A stretch of 64,000 nucleotides of DNA from assembly GCF_014337155.1 (NCBI RefSeq), contig NZ_CP060632.1:653501-717500 (forward strand), read 5' to 3'. The stretch is from Wujia chipingensis. Lineage in GTDB: Bacteria; Bacillota; Clostridia; Lachnospirales; Lachnospiraceae. Shown piece by piece: positions 9,026-16,887 of the stretch. Every line of letters begins with the position of its first letter. Within the stretch, counting starts at the first letter, position 1. The translations under genes and the position numbers were made by a program. The notes below the pieces were generated by a model that searched no databases, was not told where the DNA came from, and was given only the letters and a program-made list of their open reading frames with translations.

Positions 9026-9174
9026 GAGACGGATGCAATTACGAATTCTAAAGCAGACCATTGAAGCACGTTGGTACTTAATGAACGGCAAACTTGTTTG
9101 ACGTGAATTTAGTACCACTACGTGATGAAGTGAGCGGGAGCGCGTCTGCGTAGAATCGTAATTGTATCCGTCTC
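9026..9174 (+). other. Large nested inverted repeat (hairpin RNA or MITE-like) between argC and argJ
   Basis: Outer arms at 9026-9050 and 9151-9174 pair over about 24 bp with one bulged base and one G-U pair (9035 with 9165). Inside, GCAGAC (9053-9058) pairs with GTCTGC (9144-9149). Further in, CACGTTGGTACTTAA pairs imperfectly with TTTAGTACCACTACGTG, and CGGCAAAC with GTTTGACG at the tip. The whole element therefore folds as one long, interrupted hairpin of roughly 150 nt. It contains no credible reading frame and ends before the argJ ribosome site (AAGGAGG, 9187-9193). It matches no riboswitch I recognise; it could be an mRNA stability/attenuation element or a small palindromic repeat insertion. 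Confidence 0.7.
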
Positions 9175-9201
9175 GATACAAATAATAAGGAGGAAATCGA
9201 G

Positions 9202-10425
9202 ATGAAGCAGATCGAGGGCGGCGTAACCGCCGCAAAGGGATATACAACAGCCGGCACAAGAGCCGGAATCAAAAAAGGAAAGACAAACAAGGATATGGCA
9301 ATGATCTTCTCAGAGAAGCCGGCGGTCACCGCAGGTACCTTCACGAAGAATCTTGTCAAGGCAGCTCCGGTACTCTGGGACAAGAAGGTCACAGATGCTG
9401 GTGTGGCACAGGCAGTTGTAATAAATACCGGTATTGCAAATGCATGTACCGGACAGGCAGGCTATGAGAATGCAGCAGAGACAGCAAAGCTTGCGGGCGA
9501 GGCATTGAATATTTCATCCGATACGGTGCTGGTTGCATCGACTGGTGTCATCGGATTTACATTGCCGATGGACGTGATTGCAGATGGTGTGAAGAAGCTT
9601 TCCGGTATGCTGAAAAGTGATGTACAGTCTGCACAGGATGCCGCAGAGGCAATCCTTACAACCGATACGCATCCGAAACAGATTGCCTATGAGACAACAA
9701 TCGGTGGAAAGACAGTCACATTTGGAGCAATGTGCAAAGGTTCCGGTATGATCCATCCGAACATGGGAACGATGCTTGGGTTCATCATGACAGATGCAGC
9801 AATCTCGAAGAATCTGCTGGACAAGGCGCTGAAGGGTTCTATCGAGGATACATTTAACATGGTATCGGTGGACGGCGATACATCAACGAACGATACCGTA
9901 TTAGTGATGGCAAATGGTATGGCAGGTAACCCGGAGATTACCGAGGAGAACGAGGATTACGAGGCATTCAAGGAGGCACTGCTTGCAGTCAATACTTATC
10001 TTGCAAAGCAGATCGCCGGTGACGGAGAGGGGGCAAGCCGTCTGTTCGAGGTGCAGGTGAAACACGCGAAGGATAAGCAGACAGCAAAGGTGCTTGCAAA
10101 GTCTATCATCACTTCCAACCTGACGAAATGTGCAATCTTCGGAAAAGACGCAAACTGGGGACGAATTCTGTGTGCAATGGGATATTCTGGCGCACAGTTT
10201 GATCCACTCAAGGTCGATATTGTGATGGCATCTGAAAAAGGCGAGATTGCACTGGTCGGAAATGGTGTGGCAACTGCCTTTGATGAGGAGAAGGCAGCAG
10301 AGATCCTGTCGCCGGATGTCGTGATTGCAAAGGTCGATGTCCGTGATGGCGATGCGGAAGCAACTGCATGGGGCTGTGACCTCACCTATGATTACGTGAA
10401 AATCAATGCGGACTATCGTTCCTAG
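9202..10425 (+). CDS. argJ: Glutamate N-acetyltransferase / ornithine acetyltransferase
   Basis: Transfers acetyl from N-acetylornithine to glutamate (cyclic arginine pathway); some members also use acetyl-CoA. 407 residues, synthesised as one chain that self-cleaves: the conserved site is in 'GMIHPNMGTMLGF', with Thr about residue 190 as the expected nucleophile. The usual Ala before Thr is Gly here, a tolerated variant. 'VVINTGIANACTG' forms the oxyanion/substrate region. Start ATG 9202 follows AAGGAGG. Having ArgJ explains the absence of argA/argE nearby. argB follows after 26 nt. Confidence 0.97.
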   Translation: MKQIEGGVTAAKGYTTAGTRAGIKKGKTNKDMAMIFSEKPAVTAGTFTKNLVKAAPVLWDKKVTDAGVAQAVVINTGIANACTGQAGYENAAETAKLAGEALNISSDTVLVASTGVIGFTLPMDVIADGVKKLSGMLKSDVQSAQDAAEAILTTDTHPKQIAYETTIGGKTVTFGAMCKGSGMIHPNMGTMLGFIMTDAAISKNLLDKALKGSIEDTFNMVSVDGDTSTNDTVLVMANGMAGNPEITEENEDYEAFKEALLAVNTYLAKQIAGDGEGASRLFEVQVKHAKDKQTAKVLAKSIITSNLTKCAIFGKDANWGRILCAMGYSGAQFDPLKVDIVMASEKGEIALVGNGVATAFDEEKAAEILSPDVVIAKVDVRDGDAEATAWGCDLTYDYVKINADYRS

Positions 10426-10451
10426 GATGAATGAAAATGGAGGAAAACAAG

Positions 10452-11342
10452 ATGGTAAATAATGATTCAATGGATATGATACTTGCGAAAGCGCAGACAC
10501 TGATCGAGGCGCTTCCTTACATACAGAAATTCAACGGCAAGCGTGTCGTTGTCAAATACGGTGGAAGTGCAATGGTTGATGAGAACTTAAAATACAATGT
10601 CATCAAGGATGTTGCCCTGCTGAAGTTGATCGGTATGGAGCCGATCATTGTACATGGCGGCGGCAAGGAGATCAGCGCATGGTTAAAGAAAATCGGTAAA
10701 GAATCCGAGTTCGTAAATGGTCTGCGTGTGACTGACGAGGAGACACTCGATGTCGCAGAGATGGTACTTTCCAAGGTCAACAAGAGCCTGGTATCTATGA
10801 TGCAGAAGCTTGGATTAAAAGCAGTTGGTATCAGCGGTAAGGATTCCGGACTTCTGAAGGTACAGAAGAAGCTTTCCGGCGGCAAGGATATCGGCTATGT
10901 CGGAGAGGTTGTATCCGCAGATCCTACGATTATTGACACACTGATTGCAAATGATTTCATCCCGGTTATCGCTCCGATTGGTATTGGCATCGACGATTAT
11001 CATGGCTATAACATCAATGCAGATGATGCAGCATGTGCGATCGCAACAGCCATCAACGCAGAGAAGCTTGTATTCCTGACCGATATCGAAGGTGTATTCG
11101 TAGATCCAACGGACAAGACAACTTTGATTTCCGAGATGGATATTAACGAAGCACAGGAATTTATCGACAGCGGCGTTGTCGGCGGCGGTATGCTTCCGAA
11201 GCTTACAAACTGTATCGAGGCAATGAAGAACGGTGTTGCACGTGTCCATATGCTCGATGGTCGTGTAGAGCATTGCCTGCTTCTGGAGTTCTTTACAGAA
11301 AAGGGTATTGGTACTGCGATTTTGAAGGAACCATTATTCTAA
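10452..11342 (+). CDS. argB: Acetylglutamate kinase
   Basis: Phosphorylates N-acetylglutamate, second and usually arginine-inhibited step. Amino-acid-kinase fold: 'VVKYGGSAM' (phosphate loop), 'IVHGGGKEI', '[14 protein letters not shown]', and '[29 protein letters not shown]' region split as the C-terminal ATP lobe. An extended N-terminal helix ('[18 protein letters not shown]') is the type found in arginine-sensitive hexameric enzymes. Start ATG 10452 is preceded at 7 nt by GGAGGA; the frame is open back to 10431 but those Met codons lie before or in the site. 296 residues. Last gene of argCJB. Confidence 0.96.
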   Translation: MVNNDSMDMILAKAQTLIEALPYIQKFNGKRVVVKYGGSAMVDENLKYNVIKDVALLKLIGMEPIIVHGGGKEISAWLKKIGKESEFVNGLRVTDEETLDVAEMVLSKVNKSLVSMMQKLGLKAVGISGKDSGLLKVQKKLSGGKDIGYVGEVVSADPTIIDTLIANDFIPVIAPIGIGIDDYHGYNINADDAACAIATAINAEKLVFLTDIEGVFVDPTDKTTLISEMDINEAQEFIDSGVVGGGMLPKLTNCIEAMKNGVARVHMLDGRVEHCLLLEFFTEKGIGTAILKEPLF

Positions 11343-11373
11343 TTTGTTCGAATGAAAATGAAATAATTAACAC

Positions 11374-11416
11374 AAACTACCTCTATATACATTTTGTCTA
11401 TGGAGGTAGTTTTTTT
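11374..11416 (+). terminator. Terminator after argB that contains the next gene's ribosome site
   Basis: AAACTACCTC (11374-11383) pairs perfectly with GAGGTAGTTT (11403-11412) and runs into seven T. The 3' arm holds GGAGG (11402-11406), the ribosome site of the gene starting at 11417, so a transcript that reads through would have this site sequestered. Confidence 0.75.
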
Positions 11417-11857
11417 ATGTGGGGAATAATAGTCGCATTGATATCCGGTGCATTGATGAGTGTACAGGGTGTATTTAATACAGGCGTGACAAAGCAGACA
11501 TCGACCTGGCTTGCTTCCGCATGGGTGGCATTTTCCGGATTTGTTGTTGCGATTGCCCTGTGGGCGATCTTTGAGCGGAATCAGGCAGGGATATTCTCGC
11601 TTGCGCAGGTCGATCACAAATATATGCTGTTAGGCGGTGTGATCGGTGCCTTTATTACATGGACCGTCATTACAGCGATGGCAGGATTGGGACCGGCGAA
11701 GGCAGTGCTGCTGATTGTGATTTCGCAGCTATTGATTGCATACCTGATTGAGCTTTTTGGCTGGTTCGGTGTCGAGAAAGCAGATTTTCAGTGGACGAAG
11801 CTGGTTGGTATCGTTGTGTCCGTAGTGGGATTTATCATTTTTCAGTGGGAGAAGTAA
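11417..11857 (+). CDS. YdcZ-type DMT-superfamily membrane protein
   Basis: Small (146 residues) integral membrane protein of the DUF606/YdcZ branch of the drug/metabolite transporter superfamily. Hydrophobic helices at about 1-20, 33-55, 70-95, 98-118 and 125-143, with family-like 'LISGALMSVQGVFNT' at the start and 'GLGPAKA' before a helix. Family members are thought to be half-size transporters; substrate unknown. ATG 11417 is the only start with a ribosome site (GGAGG, 10 nt upstream), although that site is inside the preceding terminator stem. An open frame upstream to 11273 overlaps argB and is not coding. Confidence 0.8.
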   Translation: MWGIIVALISGALMSVQGVFNTGVTKQTSTWLASAWVAFSGFVVAIALWAIFERNQAGIFSLAQVDHKYMLLGGVIGAFITWTVITAMAGLGPAKAVLLIVISQLLIAYLIELFGWFGVEKADFQWTKLVGIVVSVVGFIIFQWEK

Positions 11858-11880
11858 CTTTTTTTCGTGAAATCCGCCTA

Positions 11881-11909
11881 TTGTAATTCCGTGGGAAGTT
11901 CTGTACAAT
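11881..11909 (+). promoter_or_regulatory. Promoter of comEA and the response regulator
   Basis: TTGTAA (11881-11886), 17-bp spacer, TACAAT (11904-11909). Confidence 0.5.
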
Positions 11910-11972
11910 GGGTGTATGTCTTGAATATGCAATATGGAATACCAGACTTTTTTAGAAGGGAGCTATTTCATT

Positions 11973-12647
11973 TTGCAGTACATAAAATTTATAATTGCTG
12001 GCTGTGTGTTGGCAGTGGCTTTGTGTGGCTGTGGCAGACAGGTAAAGCTGCTTACGAGTGAGACACAGACAGAAACGCAGATGATGGATGACGCTGGTGG
12101 AGAAGAAACAGTGGTTTCATCGGCAGAGGCGTTTGCAACGACGACAACCGAAGCGGAAACACCGGAGCAGGAGCAGTCAGACGATGTGGCTGTGTATGTG
12201 TGTGGTGCGGTACGACAGCCGGGTGTCTATTATGTTGCAGGTTCTGCAATCAGAGAGACAGCGGTTCAGATGGCAGGTGGATTTACCGATGATGCGGATG
12301 TTACCTATGTGAATCTGGCGCAGACCGTTGTGGCGGGAGAACAGATCTACATTCCGACGATGGAGGAGACAAACGGGATTTCCTTATCAGGTCGGGAGAC
12401 AGATGGGACATCGGCGCAGGATGCACCAGCCGGTACAAATGTGGAAATGGACGGGAAGATCAACATCAATACCGCCGGAAAAGACGCACTGATGACATTG
12501 CCGGGAATTGGCGAGAGCAAAGCGGATGCGATTATCGCATATCGGGAAGCCCAGGGGAAATTTCAGAACACGGAGGAGCTTATGAATATCCGTGGAATCA
12601 AAGAGGGCATATATAATAAAATCAAGGACTTAATTATTGTGGGATGA
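11973..12647 (+). CDS. comEA: ComEA-type DNA-binding lipoprotein (SLBB + helix-hairpin-helix)
   Basis: Surface DNA receptor of the natural transformation machinery. After a hydrophobic segment with a probable lipobox ending in Cys about residue 20 ('LCGC'), there is an acidic Thr/Glu-rich linker, an SLBB domain ('VYVCGAVRQPGVY', about 75-135) and two helix-hairpin-helix motifs ('ININTAGKDALMTLPGIG', about 155-220) that bind duplex DNA. I favour TTG 11973, about 10 nt after AGAAGGGAG, because it yields a normal signal peptide; ATG 11934 has no ribosome site and adds a non-signal extension. Ends 10 nt before the response regulator, so they are cotranscribed. comEC lies 4 kb downstream. Competence is not proven; the comG/comEC set is needed for uptake. 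Confidence 0.85.
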   Translation: MQYIKFIIAGCVLAVALCGCGRQVKLLTSETQTETQMMDDAGGEETVVSSAEAFATTTTEAETPEQEQSDDVAVYVCGAVRQPGVYYVAGSAIRETAVQMAGGFTDDADVTYVNLAQTVVAGEQIYIPTMEETNGISLSGRETDGTSAQDAPAGTNVEMDGKININTAGKDALMTLPGIGESKADAIIAYREAQGKFQNTEELMNIRGIKEGIYNKIKDLIIVG

Positions 12648-12657
12648 GGTGTATAGA

Positions 12658-13344
12658 ATGAAGAAAATTTTGGTGGTAGATGATGAAAAGTCCATCGTAA
12701 AGGGCATCAAGTTCAGCTTAGAGCAGGACGATATGAAGGTCGAAGTTGCTTACGATGGTGAAACCGCACTGGAGCTTGCAAAGGCAAATCATTACGATAT
12801 GATTTTACTGGACATCATGCTGCCGGGATTTAGCGGACTGGAAGTGTGTCAGATGATCCGCGAGTTTTCGGATGTGCCAATCATTATGCTGACAGCTAAG
12901 GGCGATGATATGGACAAGATACTGGGACTGGAATATGGCGCAGACGATTACATAACAAAGCCGTTTAATATATTGGAAGTAAAGGCGAGAATCAAGGCGA
13001 TTTTCCGTCGGAATAACCGGAATGTGCCGGAACAGGAAAATCAGAAGGTGATCGAGACAAAGGGACTGAAGATTGATGTGGACAGCCGCCGGGTATATAT
13101 CGATGACAAGGAAGTCAACCTGACAGCCAAGGAGTTTGAACTTGTATATCTGCTGGTATCAAACCCGAACAAGGTATATTCCAGAGAGCAGTTGCTCAAA
13201 ACTATCTGGGGACCATCTTATCCGGGCGATGCCAGAACCGTGGATGTGCATGTGCGTCGACTTCGTGAGAAGATTGAGGCAACACCAGCCGATCCAAAAT
13301 ACATTCATACAAAATGGGGCGTGGGATATTATTTCCACGAGTAA
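12658..13344 (+). CDS. OmpR/PhoB-family response regulator
   Basis: Two-component transcription factor. Receiver domain with acidic pair D8/D9, phospho-acceptor D52 in 'LLDIMLPG', T79 and K101 ('TKPF'); winged-helix DNA-binding domain from about 130, with 'LTAKEFELVYLL' and 'GDARTVDVHVRRLREKIE' recognition helix. 228 residues from ATG 12658 (GAGGTG upstream); a TTG at 12637 overlaps comEA. Its sensor is presumably the histidine kinase at 14469, but the adenosine deaminase gene on the other strand lies between them, so the pair is not one operon. Convergent with that gene; a 6-bp hairpin without T run sits at 13354-13370. Confidence 0.93.
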   Translation: MKKILVVDDEKSIVKGIKFSLEQDDMKVEVAYDGETALELAKANHYDMILLDIMLPGFSGLEVCQMIREFSDVPIIMLTAKGDDMDKILGLEYGADDYITKPFNILEVKARIKAIFRRNNRNVPEQENQKVIETKGLKIDVDSRRVYIDDKEVNLTAKEFELVYLLVSNPNKVYSREQLLKTIWGPSYPGDARTVDVHVRRLREKIEATPADPKYIHTKWGVGYYFHE

Positions 13345-13368
13345 TCTGTACACAGCGAAAAAAGTTCG

Positions 13369-14340
13369 CTATGGCAGAAGATACAGTAATTGATGCTTGA
13401 CAGAGTCAGAGGCAAAGGAGATTTCCACACTGTTTTTATACAGTGTCCGGAGATCTTCTTTTTCTATGTGGAGCTTTTCAAGGGCAAAGGTATATTCGTC
13501 AGTCAGCGTTGTGTGGCTCACGGTACGATTGTCGGTGTTGATTGTTGCAAGCAGTCCAAAATCCAGAAACGCATGGAGTGGATACGCGTCCAGTTCAGTC
13601 GCTGCTTTTGTCTGGAAATTCGAGGTTGGACAAAGCTCAAAACCGATGTGTGCGTTGCGACAGGCTTCCAGCAGAGCAGGCTCTTTGATGGCTGCAATGC
13701 CATGTCCGATCCGGCGTGCTCCATATTGGAGGGCGAGCGCGACATTTCTGGCACTGCCACATTCACCGGAATGAATTGTGACAGGCACCTCCATTCGCCT
13801 TGCTTCCTCGAACAGCGCTTCAAATTCTTCGTTTGGATGTCCGGCTTCATCACCGGCAAGGTCTAACGCACAGACGCCATTTCCTAAGAATTCTCTGGCA
13901 CAGCGGACAACCAGATGATTTTGCTGTGGGGAGTGATGGCGCATCGCACATAAGATCAGATTGGTGAATACTCCATACCGGTCAAATGCTTTCTGGCATC
14001 CATAGACAGCCGCCTGCACGACATTTTCCAGATCCAGGTGACTGTTGACGCTCAGCATAGGTGCAAACCGGATTTCCATATAGCGGACATTTTCTGCGGC
14101 TGCCTGTCGCACGACATCAACGACGGCATCCCGGATATGCTCTTTTTCCTGCAGTGCGGATACCGGAAGGTCAAAGCAGGTTAGATATTCGGCAAGTGAC
14201 TGACAGTTGGCAGGTGCCTGTATTGTATGCATGTCCAGTGCCGAAAGCTGTAAGGTCTGCATCAGGAATTCTTTGCTCAAAGAACCATCCAGATGGCAGT
14301 GCAGTTCGACCTTTGGCATGGAAACAGGATCAAAATTCAT
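13369..14340 (-). CDS. add: Adenosine deaminase
   Basis: Deaminates (deoxy)adenosine to (deoxy)inosine for purine salvage, zinc-dependent TIM-barrel in the amidohydrolase superfamily. Metal ligands and catalytic residues visible: 'HCHLDGS' near the N-terminus, 'HSGECG' (about residue 195), 'GHGIAA' and 'NTDNRTVSHT' (about 275), where Asp is the metal ligand. 323 residues from ATG 14340, 7 nt after GGGGGA; the frame stays open upstream to 14400 without a better site. Its gene interrupts a regulator/kinase pair on the opposite strand. Adenine- versus adenosine-specific members look alike; adenosine is favoured by 'NTDNRTVS'. Confidence 0.92.
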   Translation of the reverse strand: MNFDPVSMPKVELHCHLDGSLSKEFLMQTLQLSALDMHTIQAPANCQSLAEYLTCFDLPVSALQEKEHIRDAVVDVVRQAAAENVRYMEIRFAPMLSVNSHLDLENVVQAAVYGCQKAFDRYGVFTNLILCAMRHHSPQQNHLVVRCAREFLGNGVCALDLAGDEAGHPNEEFEALFEEARRMEVPVTIHSGECGSARNVALALQYGARRIGHGIAAIKEPALLEACRNAHIGFELCPTSNFQTKAATELDAYPLHAFLDFGLLATINTDNRTVSHTTLTDEYTFALEKLHIEKEDLRTLYKNSVEISFASDSVKHQLLYLLP

Positions 14341-14405
14341 AAGTGTATCCCCCTTTCGGTGTTGTACTTGTATCATAGCAATTTCGCATGGATTGTACAA
14401 GTGCC

Positions 14406-14434
14406 TTGAAGCAAAACGGACGGTGTGATATAGT
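14406..14434 (+). promoter_or_regulatory. Promoter of the histidine kinase gene
   Basis: TTGAAG, 17-bp spacer, TATAGT. It gives the kinase-lipoprotein-comEC-holA run its own promoter, separate from that of the response regulator. Confidence 0.6.
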
Positions 14435-14468
14435 AGTGGTATTCTGGAAAAGGACGGAATGAAACAAC

Positions 14469-15995
14469 GTGAAAGACGAAATAAAAGAAGAAAAAAAGGA
14501 TGAAAAATTAGAACGTAAAAAGCTGAAACGCCGGGAACGGGCGGAGAAGCGCCAGCATAAACATATGGGCATCAGCCTCCGATGGTTTGTGACGTTTCTG
14601 ATCATCGTGCTGTGTGCAGGGATTATGCTTGTGTATTCGCTGATGTCAAGCCGTCTGTATGTGCAGCGATATCAGGAACAGCTTAAAAAAAATGTGATGG
14701 CGCAGGCGGAATATCTGAAGAATAATCTGCTTGAGAATCATATGACGCTCGATGACCCACAGGATTTAAATCTTCGTATCGAAGGTGTCGCAACGACTTT
14801 TTACGGCAGGGTGCTTGTGATAAACCGGGAGTACCGGGTGATCAAGGATACTTATGGAAACCATGAAAATGCACAGATTGTAAATCCGGATATTATGGCT
14901 GTAATGCGCGGACAGGCGAGTGAGAAGATATCGAAGAAGGATGGATATCTTGAATATATCACAGCTGTGAAGCAGGAACAGGATGTGCAGGGCGTGCTTG
15001 TGATTCAGGCATCGACGGACAGCCTGAATGTAATTGAACGCCGGGTAGAACGACGAAACTGGTTGTCATTTGCACTTATCATGGCAATCTGCATTGGTGC
15101 AGCATGGGCAATCGGCAATGCAAGCTCACGTGGGATCAAGCGTATCAATCAGCAGATGGAAATCGCGGGAGAAGGACAGCTGGAGACACAGATTCCAGTG
15201 CGTGGATTCAAGGAGTTTAAACAGCTGACGGAACGTTACAATGCGACGATATCCAAGCTGATGGTCATTGACTCCACACGACAGGAGTTTGTATCGAATG
15301 TGTCACATGAATTAAAGACGCCGATCACGTCGATGAAGGTGTTGGCAGATTCTCTGATACAGAACGAATCTGCGGATCTTGCGATGTACAAGGAATTTAT
15401 GACTGATATCGTGGATGAGATTGACAGAGAAAGTAAAATTATTACCGATCTGCTGACACTTGTAAAAATGGATAAAAAATCAGCCGCGATGAATATCGAG
15501 GAGATAAAGATCAATGATCTGTTGGAGGTGATATTGAAGCGCGTAACGCCAATCGCCAAAAGCCGTGGAATCCAGATTACTTACGAGAGCTACCGTGATG
15601 TGACGGCATGGGTGGATGAGGTCAAACTGAGTCTGGCTCTGACGAATATTATAGAGAATGCGGTGAAGTACAATGTTGACAATGGCTGGGTGAAAGTGAC
15701 GCTCAATGCAGACCACCGCAACTTCTATGTGAAGGTTGCAGATTCCGGTGTTGGAATCCCGGATGACTGCAAGGAGCATGTATTTGAACGTTTCTACCGG
15801 GTAGATAAAGCGCGAAGCCGGGATACCGGTGGTACAGGACTTGGACTTGCTATCACGAAAAGCGTCATTCAGATGCACAAGGGTTCAATCAAATTGTACA
15901 GCGAGTCTGGAGAGGGCACTACATTTACCATTCGCATTCCGATGAAATCGGATGCCTCCGTGGATACAGCACGAAAGGAGGGCGATGCAGAATGA
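14469..15995 (+). CDS. Sensor histidine kinase with HAMP domain
   Basis: Membrane-bound two-component sensor, 508 residues. A very basic/acidic cytosolic N-terminus (1-37), TM1 about 38-59, extracytoplasmic sensing domain about 60-197, TM2 about 198-216, HAMP (217-262), HisKA with phospho-acceptor H280 in 'SNVSHELKTP', then HATPase boxes 'NIIENAVKYN', 'DSGVGIP' and 'TGGTGLGLAI'. Start GTG 14469 is the open-frame start; AAAGGA is about 14 nt upstream, so initiation is somewhat uncertain. Its stop overlaps the next start (ATGA). Likely partner of the OmpR-type regulator at 12658; kinase, GerMN lipoprotein pairing resembles LytS-independent envelope-stress or sporulation-associated sets, but the signal is unknown. 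Confidence 0.93.
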   Translation: MKDEIKEEKKDEKLERKKLKRRERAEKRQHKHMGISLRWFVTFLIIVLCAGIMLVYSLMSSRLYVQRYQEQLKKNVMAQAEYLKNNLLENHMTLDDPQDLNLRIEGVATTFYGRVLVINREYRVIKDTYGNHENAQIVNPDIMAVMRGQASEKISKKDGYLEYITAVKQEQDVQGVLVIQASTDSLNVIERRVERRNWLSFALIMAICIGAAWAIGNASSRGIKRINQQMEIAGEGQLETQIPVRGFKEFKQLTERYNATISKLMVIDSTRQEFVSNVSHELKTPITSMKVLADSLIQNESADLAMYKEFMTDIVDEIDRESKIITDLLTLVKMDKKSAAMNIEEIKINDLLEVILKRVTPIAKSRGIQITYESYRDVTAWVDEVKLSLALTNIIENAVKYNVDNGWVKVTLNADHRNFYVKVADSGVGIPDDCKEHVFERFYRVDKARSRDTGGTGLGLAITKSVIQMHKGSIKLYSESGEGTTFTIRIPMKSDASVDTARKEGDAE

Positions 15996-16870
15996 GAAAG
16001 AAGTATTGGAAAACCGGATGCGTGATCGCGACACTGCTTTGCCTGACAGCCTGTGGGAAAGCACAGACTGGAGAGATTACACCGCTTGCAGATAATATGA
16101 TTCATCTGTATCTGGCAGAGGATAACACAGTTGTGCGTGCCGATGCAGATTACCAGTTGAAAACGCCGGATGCAATCGCATCCTGCGTGGAGGATGCAAT
16201 GACGGCACTCACAGCAATGGAAACATCGAAGATCGAAGCTTACAGTTATATGATGGGCGAGGATAACAGTTTGCAGATGGATATCACACTTGTGGAAGGC
16301 AGTTACGAGCAGGAAGATATATTGCTGATCATGGCAGCCACAACGAAGACATTGTTCCAGATGGATGATATTTCCAGCATTGCACTGACCGTAAAGGGGC
16401 ATGACGAAAAAGTGTATGCAGAGCAGTTGTTCCTGCGGGATTCTGTTTATTATTATGGTACCGACGAACCGAGTCTGGCAGAGGAATCAATTACCATGTA
16501 TGCACCAAATGCGCAGGGAACTGCACTGGAATCCTATGGAATCAAAGTACAGTCGGAGCCACAGACGTCCGATCAGGAGTATATCGTACGGGAGCTGGTA
16601 CAGAAAAAAGTGCTTTCTCCGGACACAAAGGTGAACCAGGTGTCGGTCCATGATTCGGTCTGCTATCTGGATCTGTCAGAGGAATTTACAAATGCCGTGG
16701 GAACGATTTCACCAGAGCTTGCGTTGTATGCAGTCGTGAATTCGGTAATTGCACAGACAGACGTGGATACGGTACAGATTCTGATTGATGGAAAAATCGT
16801 GCCAATGTACCGGAATGTGGTTGCAATAGACAAACCATTACCATTTAATGCAAATGTAGTACAAGAATAA
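15992..16870 (+). CDS. GerMN-domain lipoprotein
   Basis: Predicted lipoprotein: basic start, hydrophobic stretch and lipobox 'LTAC' with Cys 21. Contains GerMN-type domains (about 35-125 and more clearly 160-285, with 'DTKVNQVSVHDSVCYLDLSEEF' as the core, cited by its central residues). GerMN domains occur in the spore germination lipoprotein GerM and in LpqB, which sits next to the MtrAB two-component system of actinobacteria. That gene arrangement is paralleled here: kinase directly followed by a GerMN lipoprotein, with ATGA overlap. A role as kinase-modulating lipoprotein is a plausible inference, not shown. Confidence 0.85.
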   Translation: MRKKYWKTGCVIATLLCLTACGKAQTGEITPLADNMIHLYLAEDNTVVRADADYQLKTPDAIASCVEDAMTALTAMETSKIEAYSYMMGEDNSLQMDITLVEGSYEQEDILLIMAATTKTLFQMDDISSIALTVKGHDEKVYAEQLFLRDSVYYYGTDEPSLAEESITMYAPNAQGTALESYGIKVQSEPQTSDQEYIVRELVQKKVLSPDTKVNQVSVHDSVCYLDLSEEFTNAVGTISPELALYAVVNSVIAQTDVDTVQILIDGKIVPMYRNVVAIDKPLPFNANVVQE

Positions 16871-16887
16871 AAGAATATAGGAGACGT

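Noticed and set aside
13354..13370. 6-bp hairpin between the response regulator and add
   Set aside because: Stem is short with no T run; not called a terminator.
12658..15995. Single operon of response regulator and kinase
   Set aside because: The adenosine deaminase gene lies between on the other strand and the kinase has its own promoter.
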